The notes beneath the pieces are model-generated. The model made no database searches. It had not been told where the DNA came from and saw only the letters and a list, made by a program, of their open reading frames with translations. This document shows, one piece after another, positions 56,504 to 64,000 of a DNA stretch of 64,000 bases (within the stretch, counting starts at the first letter, position 1; every line of letters begins with the position of its first letter). The DNA lies in NCBI GenBank assembly GCA_017591395.1, contig WEDG01001344.1:1-64000 (forward strand), read 5' to 3'. Source of the stretch: Schistocephalus solidus (Eukaryota; Platyhelminthes; Cestoda; Diphyllobothriidea; Diphyllobothriidae). The translations under genes and the position numbers were made by a program.

Positions 56504-56773
56504 AGGCACAGATAAGAATGTCGAGGGATTCAGAGTTGTGGTATTTATAGGAAGCAGCTGCCATGTGGCCACGGGCCTACCTCAACTAGCAAGTATCGAG
56601 AACTGTGATGAAAATTAAAAGTTCGAACGCGGTCTATCCAACCATCGTCGCATCATATCCACCCACCAGCGCTACATGCGGGATCTGCTAACTGAATTAG
56701 GCTGGTGACTACAGAACCCCTGGGTCATATAAATACTGTACCCTTGGCGCCCTCAGCCCCCTAATCTGCTTCA

Positions 56774-56815
56774 GTCTCAGATGATGGGTTTGAGCGAGAA
56801 TCCGAAACGTCAGGC
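56774..56815 (+). ncRNA. Hammerhead-ribozyme-like motif
   Basis: Plus strand, 42 bases: GUCU, CAGAUGA (U4 changed to A), 19 nt with stem II GGGUU...AAUCC, GAAAC, GUC, AGGC. Stem II and helix I are well formed; the core change would be expected to weaken or stop activity. Confidence 0.5.
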
Positions 56816-56944
56816 CAATAAACTGCGTGTCCCAGTGATGGCATCTTCCTCTGAACTGTTTCTTGGATTTCGCCTTTTTGATTATATCTGCAGACATATT
56901 AGTGCAAAAAGAAAGTCAACCAAGCACTGATGTGTCCCATTTTC

Positions 56945-57050
56945 TGTTACGGCTATACTACTAGCCGCTATGTGACTGCTGGTGGGGCCCTAGAGTGAGC
57001 CCCAAGGCAGAACGGGACGAGCGAGTCACCTAAGCGATCGGTCAGCGTTC
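56945..57050 (+). repeat. SINE tail fragment
   Basis: actagccgctatgtgactgc, ccctagagtgagccccaagg, cagaacgggacgagcg and aagcgatcggtcagcg correspond to the tail of the SINE at 46255-46370. Confidence 0.6.
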
Positions 57051-57499
57051 ATCAACGAATTATCACTGCTCTCTCCTCTTGCTGTACTTTTATCCGTCAT
57101 GTCTTAAATAAATGACTTCTAAAATTGTGTATTGGGGTTTTCTGCAAAGAAATTATTTATTCGCAGGCATATACTACTATGTAAACCAACCTAGGTCTAC
57201 TTTTAACTGTTTGGGGACGCAACGTGGCGGTAACAACTTCGCCACCACCGCGGACCTTGGTCCACCAACTCATACACCACACACAAACCTGCTTCAAATC
57301 ACCCGGCACACGAGCAGAACACGCACCGATGACCTCAATGAGAAGCATATTCTTGTGCACAACTTGATCCCTGACAAGGTCCTGTGTGGCACATAGAGAG
57401 GTGGGCTATTGCGGTTCTGACAGCAACTGATCCTAATCCTAACACAAGATAAACGAGAGGGTTTGATGCACAGGAGACGGTAGATGATATTTTGACCAA

Positions 57500-57541
57500 G
57501 AGATTCGTTTCATATTTTCACTAGAATCCATCATCAGAGGC
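57500..57541 (-). ncRNA. Degenerate hammerhead-like block, single arm
   Basis: Minus strand: GCCU, CUGAUGA, 19 nt, GAAAC, GAA, UCUC. Spacing and core are kept; the cleavage triplet and helix I partner are lost. The surroundings (57470-57610) resemble one arm of the inverted-repeat elements, but no second arm was found. Confidence 0.35.
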
Positions 57542-58084
57542 AGAGTCAGATAAGGGCATTGGGCTGCCCAGGTGTCATGGTATCTATAGAATGTAGTTGC
57601 TAGGCCACTACATGCCTGTCACAATTGACAGCTCCCGAATGCATCGCAGATATTTACATGTCATGTGTTAGTTGTCTGACGGCCAGTTGCTGCAGTATGC
57701 AAACGCCGTTGCTGTGTGCTTGCGGGCCTGTCAACACTATCGGCTCCCACGTTCGGCGCACGTGGTTGCATGCGGTGCGATGATGGCCCACAGTCGAGCT
57801 GCTGACGGCCGAATTTCTTAATCTGTGGCTCGACGACATTGGCATCATCCCCACGCTCTCCGCATGGCGAACTAGTTTGCCCAGACAAAGTCTCAGCACT
57901 GAATATGGAGCTGGGAGGTCATTGTTCTTATTTATTGACTGAGGTCCGAAAAAAACCACGACTCGAGCAGTTCACAGCTCACGTGGTTGTCGTCTCTATC
58001 GCGAATTTCGTCACAACCTGATCTCTGACATGGTCCTGTGTCACACAGAGGTGGGCTATTGCGGTTCTGGCAGTCACTGTTCCT

Positions 58085-58465
58085 AACCCATCAGTTTGGC
58101 CGTCGTAGATCGACGATGTCCAGCGTATGCTCCACAGAAGGGTGGTGCGGGGGCGGTGACTTGTGCGCAAATTAGTTTTAAGTGATGGTAGACTTGCACT
58201 GCATCTAACACACTCTCTCTTCCCTTACCCGTCTGCGCCCGATGTCAAGACCGGGGGTTAATCATATCCCACCATAGCCATAAATGGCAACAGTGGGTGG
58301 TGTGGCATGAGCCTGCACCTACGCTCACCCAAGTTGGACACGTGCATCCCCCATGTTCCGCATTTGTTATGGGACCGCATCCCAGAATAATAACACCTGC
58401 CACACCCTGATATGGCCCCCGTTTTGGTCCAGCACATCTACCACGTGACCCATTTAGGGGCAATG
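58085..58465 (-). repeat. Dispersed 360-base unit, diverged copy
   Basis: From cagtttggccgtcgtagatc to acccatttaggggca. It has the same ends as the array units, with many substitutions and a replaced middle (58255-58330). Confidence 0.8.
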
Positions 58466-58660
58466 TTCCCAATTCTAAAACATGATGACCGACGGGGTTG
58501 GATGCGTAGGGGAGGCTAGATGATAGTTCGACCGTCAGTTTCGACGAAGTTTATCGTGTATTCCAGAGATTGTGACTTGCCTGCGGATTGAATAATAGTG
58601 CAAGTAGGTTTGCATTAAATGTACCGCCAGTCAGCCACTCCGCACAAACACATGCACACA

Positions 58661-60177
58661 CGACAGTTTGACCGTCGTAGTCCGACGACGTCCACCGTAT
58701 GCTCATGGGAAAGTTGAGCAGGGACGGGACTTGCGCGTGATTTAGTTTAAAGTGATAGTAGACTTGCGCTGCATCTACCGCACTCTCTCCTCCTCCCCCC
58801 ACCTGAGCCCGGTGTCAAGACAGAGTCAAGAAGACCGGAGGCGGGAGAGGACGCAGGTGGCTGGCGCGGCTGGGTCCCCTAAGTCCCTAGCCGTCCCCTT
58901 GGCGTGCCACCACACCTCAATGTTCGGCATTGTTATGGGAGCGCAACCCGAATAACGCCTGCCGTGCCCTAATGTGGCCCCCGTGTTGGTCCAACGCATC
59001 TACCACGTGGCCCGTTTAGGGGCCCACATACACACACGACAGTTCGACCGTCGTAGTCCGACGATGTCCACCGTATGCTCCATGGGAAAGTTGAGCAGGG
59101 ACGGTGACTTGCGCGTGATTTAGTTTAAAGTGATAGTAGACTTGCGCTGCATCTACCGCACTCTCTCCTCCTCCCCCACCTGAGCCCGGTGTCAAGACAG
59201 AGTCAAGAAGACCGGAGGCGGGAGAGGACGCAGGTGGCTGGCGCGGCTGGGTCCCCTAAGTCCTAGCCGCCCCTAGGCGTGCCACCACACCTCCATGTTC
59301 GGCATTTGTTATGGGAGCGCAACCCGAATAACGCATGCCGTGCCCTGATGTGGCCCCCGTGTTGGTCCAACGCATCTACCACGTGGCCCGTTTAGGGGGC
59401 ATACACACACACACACATCACACACGACAGTTCGACCGTCGTAGTCCGACGATGTCCACCGTATGCTCCATGGGAAAATGGAGCAGGGACGGTGACTTGC
59501 GCGTGATTTAGTTTAAAGTGATAGTAGACTTGCGCTGCATCTACCGCACTCTCTCCTCCTCCCCCACCTGAGCCCGGTGTCAAGACAGAGTCAAGAAGAC
59601 CGGAGGCGGAGAGGACGCAGGTGGCTGGCGCGGCTGGGTCCCCTAAGTCCTAGCCGCCCCTAGGCGTGCCACCACACCTCCCATGTTCGGCATTTGTTAT
59701 GGGAGCGCAACCCGAATAACGCATGCCGTGCCCTAATGTGGCCCCCGTGTTGGTCCAACGCATCTACCACGTGGCCCGTTTAGGGGCACACACACACACA
59801 CGACAGTTCGACCGTCGTAGTCCGACGATGTCCACCGTATGCTCCATGGGAAAGTGGAGCAGGGACGGTGACTTGCGCGTGATTTAGTTTAAAGTGATAG
59901 TAGACTTGCGCTGCATCTACCGCACTCTCTCCTCCTCCCCCACCTGAGCCCGGTGTCAAGACAGAGTCAAGAAGACCGGAGGCGGGAGAAGACGCAGGTG
60001 GCTGGCGCGGCTGGGTCCCCTAAGTCCTAGCCGCCCCTAGGCGTGCCACCACACCTCTATGTTCGGCATTTGTTATGGGAGCGCAACCCGAATAACGCCT
60101 GCCGTGCCCTAATGTGGCCCCCGTGTTGGTCCAACGCATCTACCACGTGGCCCGTTTAGGGGGCACACTCACACACA
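58661..60177 (-). repeat. Tandem array of four 376-388-base units
   Basis: Unit starts (cgacagttcgaccgtcgtag or one-base variants) are at 58661, 59037, 59425 and 59801, with a diverged fifth from 60178. Periods are 376, 388, 376 and 377. Units are joined by a short CA run of varying length (about 6-13 repeats), which explains the length differences. Units 2-4 are nearly identical. Each unit ends cccgtttagggg, the same end as isolated copies elsewhere. Confidence 0.95.
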
Positions 60178-60300
60178 CGGCAGTTCGACCGTCGATTTCG
60201 ACGAGGTCCACCGTATGCTCCACACCAGGTGGTGCAGGGACGGTGACTTGCGCGTGAATTAGTTTTAAGTGATAGTAGCCTTGCGCTGCAGCTACCGCAC
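60178..60300 (-). repeat. Fifth, diverged unit start
   Basis: Begins cggcagttcgaccgtcgatt and follows the 360-base unit up to the point (about 60300) where the 680-base repeat begins. Confidence 0.8.
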
Positions 60301-61420
60301 TCTCTCCTCCCCACCTGAGCCCGGTGTCAAGACAGAGTCAAGAAGACCGGAGATGGGAGAGGGCGCAGGTGGCTGGCGCGGCCGGAGCCGCCCCTGGGCG
60401 TGACACTACACCTGGCTCGGATCCCACGGAGTGGGAGTGCCATAAAGGCCACATTAAGAAGGAGCCATTGCAACCTGACTCTCAGTCCGCCAGTCAGCCA
60501 CTCCACACAAAAACACACATTGGGCTGACCACGCGGTCCGAGTTATCCCGTCAGTTGGCAACCTTCCAAGCCACGGCTTTTAGCGTACCGTGATAGTTTC
60601 AAGCGCGTCAGATTGTTTATAGTGAGGAAAATACGCTGAGCTCTCGACCTCACTCTCGTCCCCACCCCCACAATCAGACCACTGTCCGAGCCGGTCAGTT
60701 GTCTGATGCGGAAGCGGCGCAGCTGCTGGTGACCTCGTCTACGTGTACTACGTACACGACCTGGCCCCCAAACACAAGCACCAGGATTTCACACAACAGG
60801 GGGTTGAACGGCTTACATCTCACATGTGTGAGATAGCCAGAGGTCACGTTAAGAAGGAGCCATCGCAGCCTGACTCTCAGACCACCATTCAGCCACTCCA
60901 CACAACACACATTGGACTAACTGCGAGGTCTGAGTGTAATTGTCAGTTGGCAACCTTCCAACCGCGGCACTCAACGTTACCGCACTCTCTTCTCCCCCAC
61001 CTGAGCCCGGTCTCATGACACAATCAAGAAGACCGGAGATGGGAGAGGGCACAGGTGGCTGGCGCGGCCGGAGCCGCCCCTGGACGTGCCACCACACCTG
61101 GCTCGGATCCCACAGAGTAGGGGTGCCATAAAGACCACATTAAGAAGGAGCCATTGCAGCCTGACTCTCAGTCAGCCATTCCACACAAAACACACATTGG
61201 GCTGACCACGCGGTCCGAGTTATCCCGTCAGTTGGCAACCTTCCAAGCCACGGCTTTTAGCGCACCGTGATAGTTTCAAGCGCGTCAGATTGTTTATAGT
61301 GAGGAATATGCGCTGAGCTGTCAACCTCACTCTCTCCCCCACCCCCACAGTCAGACTACTGTCCGAGCCGGTCAGTTGCCTGATGTGGGAGTGGGCGCAT
61401 TGGCTGACGGATCGGCGTAC
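60301..61420 (-). repeat. 680-base tandem duplication with alternative head
   Basis: ctctctcctccccacctgag at 60301 recurs as ctctcttctcccccacctga at about 60984, and gctgaccacgcggtccgagt at 60521 recurs at 61201 (period 680). The unit shares the cctgagcccggtgtcaagac ... gcaggtggctggcgcggc part with the 360-base unit, but then continues with ccggagccgcccct, aaggccacattaagaaggag and others. A third partial copy of the aagaaggagccat part is at about 60850. Confidence 0.9.
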
Positions 61421-61716
61421 CCGTCTTCGCGCGCCACAGCACGACCTGGCCCCATAACGCACACACCAGGGTTCACAAACTCAGGGGATATGGAGCAGCC
61501 ATCGCCATCTGAATCCCAGTCCACTGGTCAGCCACTCGACACACACAGCACATACACTGAGCCGACGGCGTGGTCTGGTGGAAGCGTCAGATTGGCAGAC
61601 TTCCCAGCCACGGTTTCTAGGAAACCGTGTTATACTCTGGTAAATGGTGATTTTGAGGGTGTTGTCGATGTATTGGTGTAGGTAGTGTGCGCTGATGTAG
61701 CTTAGCCTCCGGTGGT

Positions 61717-63123
61717 TTACCGGAGGTTGTCGTGGAGGCGCATGTGTCCTAATAGGCCCATGCGGTGTGTAAATGTGCGGGAGCAGTGAGGGCAGTGAAG
61801 GCGGGCGCGTCGACTGTATGTCGGAGCCCCAGGCACTGGTTCACCAGCCTCCGTGCAATGGATTCGCAGGTGACCGACCAGGCCGATGCGTGAGTTGAAG
61901 TTGCGGGCGCAGTGTGGGCAGGAGAAATCGGTAGAGGCTGGGGCGATGTCATTCATGGTAGTGGGGGTGTCAGGGGCGCTAAGAATAGCAGGATCGGAGG
62001 GTGTGCATGAAGTATCAGTGTTGTCGGCATTGTGGTGTATTCCGCTGTCATGGATGCGCATGTGACCGAATAGGCCCATGCAATGAGTGAATGCGCGAGG
62101 ACTGTGAAGGCAGTGGAGGCGACGATCTCTGCTGTGTGATGGTGTTCCAGGCACTGGCTCACCGGTCTCTGTACGATGTATTCGCAAGTGACCGATCAGG
62201 CCGATGCGTGAGGTGAATGTGCGGTCGCATTGAGTACAGCTTAGGAGAGATTCCCCATCGCTGATGGTGGTGGTGGTGGAGGTAGTGAAGGCGAAGGCGG
62301 TGGTGGTTGCGGTGGTGGGGGGAGCAGGCGATGAGTAGATGGATGTGGTCTCTATGATGGTGGGAGTAATGGAATTGATTCCAGGAGTGAGGGTGGGAGA
62401 GTCAGAAGGAGGGTTGGCCGAATTTGACATAGAAATTGGAATTGTCGGATTGTTGGTGCATTGCGTCCGAAGATGTCCAACCAGGCCAATTCGCGTGCGG
62501 AAGATGCGTTGACAGCGCGGGCATGTTGGCAGGGCCTGGGCATTGGCGGTGTTGGTCCGGGGCGCTGGTGACTTTCGTGCCGCTCTTTTGGCCTTGGCGG
62601 CGGCGATCCGGTTGGCCTCGTAGATTGCTGAACCAGTCTTTACTGATCTTCTCCATGCCGGTCTATCCTGGGTGAGGTCCTCCCAGGTCGCCGAGTTGAT
62701 TTGCAGTTGCTTCAGCGATTTCTTCAAAGTGTCCTTGTAGCGTCGTTTTTGACCTCCCTGACGGCGAGAACCCGTAGCGACATCTCCGTAGAAAAGTCGT
62801 TTGGGTAGTCGCTCGTCGTCCATTCTTACCAGGTGGCCGCTCCATCGCAGTTGCACTTGCCTCAGCGTGGCATGGATGCTGAGGATTCCGGTCCGCTCCA
62901 GGACTTCCGTGCTCTCAGTCCAGCACTCAGCCGTGGTCTCCGTGGCCAGTAATGCGTGACGGTGGGGTGTCTGGCTCGAGGACTGCCATTCAGGCTCAGT
63001 AGCTCTTTCGCACGCACGGGAAGTCTGAGCTGCCTTTCTGTAAAACCCGGATACGTTGTGTGTGGTGACCAGGTCGTGTGTGGCACGCGTAGCTGGGCTG
63101 CTGAACTTTTTCAACCACTGCAC
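61717..63123 (-). CDS. LINE C-terminus fused to five C2H2 zinc fingers (468 codons)
   Basis: Longest ORF in the window. Residues about 72-185 match the end of APE-type LINE polyproteins: EVLERTGILSIHATLRQVQL, RWSGHLVRMDDERLPKRLFY, GGQKRRYKDTLKKSLKQLQI, WEDLTQDRPAWRRSVKTG. Then come five fingers: residues 201-222 (C-x2-C, H, then Cys, so C2HC), 296-316 (C2H2), 338-358 (second Cys replaced by Ser), 402-422 and 444-464 (both C2H2), joined by Thr/Ser/Pro-rich linkers. The IGLVGHLRIH finger core repeats almost exactly. Residues 1-70 look unrelated and the endonuclease and RT are missing, so this is a 5'-truncated element whose last part is open. Such fingers may bind DNA or RNA. Whether it is expressed as a separate protein is unknown. 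Confidence 0.75.
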   Translation of the reverse strand: MQWLKKFSSPATRATHDLVTTHNVSGFYRKAAQTSRACERATEPEWQSSSQTPHRHALLATETTAECWTESTEVLERTGILSIHATLRQVQLRWSGHLVRMDDERLPKRLFYGDVATGSRRQGGQKRRYKDTLKKSLKQLQINSATWEDLTQDRPAWRRSVKTGSAIYEANRIAAAKAKRAARKSPAPRTNTANAQALPTCPRCQRIFRTRIGLVGHLRTQCTNNPTIPISMSNSANPPSDSPTLTPGINSITPTIIETTSIYSSPAPPTTATTTAFAFTTSTTTTISDGESLLSCTQCDRTFTSRIGLIGHLRIHRTETGEPVPGTPSHSRDRRLHCLHSPRAFTHCMGLFGHMRIHDSGIHHNADNTDTSCTPSDPAILSAPDTPTTMNDIAPASTDFSCPHCARNFNSRIGLVGHLRIHCTEAGEPVPGAPTYSRRARLHCPHCSRTFTHRMGLLGHMRLHDNLR

Positions 63124-64000
63124 TCGAGCAAACCTTTCGTCTTCCTGAATTCTTGCTATGGAAGTCTGGTGGGAAATGGAGGAAAGAATGCGGCGGATAT
63201 TGTTAAAGTCTGCCTGACTGTAAACTAATTTCCTAGCAGGTCATCGTCTTACTTTCACTCCGTGCGCCACGTGGCAGCCATCATCGCTCGCAACGATCGA
63301 ACTTTCGAGATTGGTTGTTGTTAAATTTTTATCTCTCCCACTGCTCCCTATCTGATTCAGGTAGCGATGCAAGGCTATATTTGGCCACAAGTTTTTATTT
63401 CACATGGACCTTCATTCAACTGTTACTGCCTACAGTTTGCGCTACGGTACTGGCAGCAGTATCCTGACAGGCGAATTACTGACTCCGCAAAAACAGAAGC
63501 ATTCGTTTGGACTCTTCCGACGGAGGCAGAGTTCTCGCAGCACAGAGCATCATCGAATTTGTCAGCAAATTTGTCCACAAGCAGTCAGCCCGTTAACCGA
63601 TTCTATCGTTGCTAACGTTGACTCGATTAACACGAGGACGCCGTGTAGCTATTGAGCACGAGATATATTGCAGTAGAGACCAGTTTTAGCAGCCTAGTCC
63701 TTTATTACCTTCCCGCCATTTTAAGGTTGAGAATCACAGAACTTACGACGTCAGGTTGGCCAAACTTCAGACTTCACGTCAATTGTGAAGGCATCAGTTA
63801 TTTCTGGTGCTGGTACCACTCTATGCTATTCAGTCGGAAAAAAATACTCCGAAAATTAGGGTAGCCCAGTACTAAAAGACTATGGTAGATGCGAAAATTT
63901 AAATTTATAGAAGAATGATAGCAGCCATCACGATGTTTCAGGCGAGATGGGAGCAGGCCAAGACAAATGGATGGGACTAATAGCGGCACAGCAGCTCTCT
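63124..64000. other. Window end, nothing recognised
   Basis: No RT or endonuclease continuing the minus-strand LINE was found here, so that element is truncated at about 63100. Only short ORFs. Confidence 0.5.

Larger units (their letters stand above)
56422..56858. mobile_element. Short inverted-repeat element with hammerhead-like arms, second member
   Basis: The left arm gaagaagatgcgatcactgg, cagtttatttgcctggcgtt, tcggattctcgctcgaaatt matches the reversed right arm gaggaagatgccatcactgg, cagtttattggcctgacgtt, tcggattctcgctcaaaccc. Inner parts of the arms (gtatttatagg / catataaatac) also pair. It has the same design as 13141-13615 and no coding sequence. Confidence 0.75.

Noticed and set aside
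61749..62543. Short minus-strand ORFs inside the zinc-finger ORF
   Set aside because: They are other-frame shadows of the repeated finger sequence.

Overview
This is eukaryotic nuclear DNA, most likely from a diphyllobothriidean tapeworm (the Schistocephalus/Spirometra/Dibothriocephalus group). Three observations point there: introns of 32 and 41 bases beside introns of 3-12 kb, a very dense mix of decayed LINEs, Ty3/gypsy and Penelope-like elements, and a LINE C-terminus fused to C2H2 zinc fingers of a kind I associate with these worms. The species is an inference; the protein and repeat assignments come from reading the sequence. I found no bacterial genes, CRISPR array, rRNA or intact tRNA gene.

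One host gene stands out: SCAI on the + strand from 26549 to 52410. Nine exons can be placed (26549-26649, 27868-28050, 28083-28278, 28320-28938, 41365-41476, 44635-44716, 48084-48330, 49509-49739, 52391-52410). Every junction has GT/AG ends, all phases join, and the total is 1791 bases, or 596 residues plus a stop. The large introns are filled with repeats.

Left flank (1-26.2 kb). This is layered retrotransposons. LINE family A has a repeated ATTGA tail (1-1157, 20940-25859, 25901-26215). LINE family B has a nearly complete copy at 10545-18262, split by a 2.46-kb insertion with a perfect 13-base target duplication, and a broken copy at 1843-8730. The broken copy is interrupted by a minus-strand Ty3/gypsy element (one 495-base LTR at 2460-2954, pol to 5838) and by a minus-strand LINE of family C (6364-7762). 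All open reading frames here are broken.

SCAI introns and right flank (26.5-64 kb). These hold a tRNA-derived SINE family, terminal-inverted-repeat elements with degenerate TTAGGG-like interiors, a mariner-like transposase relic, two Penelope-like GIY-YIG endonuclease remnants, a dispersed unit of about 360 bases, and a tandem array of that same unit (58661-60177). Next to the array is the longest ORF of the window, 468 codons on the minus strand (61717-63123), a LINE C-terminus followed by five zinc fingers.

The most unusual signal is a set of 42-base blocks that fit a hammerhead ribozyme: GUCU-CUGAUGA-(19 nt)-GAAAC-GUC-AGGC. They occur as inverted pairs in the terminal inverted repeats of two short elements (13141-13615 and 56422-56858). 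A sequence-divergent hammerhead-like fold lies about 300 bases downstream of the Penelope GIY-YIG ORF (46472-46517). Helices I and III change sequence between the two families while staying paired.
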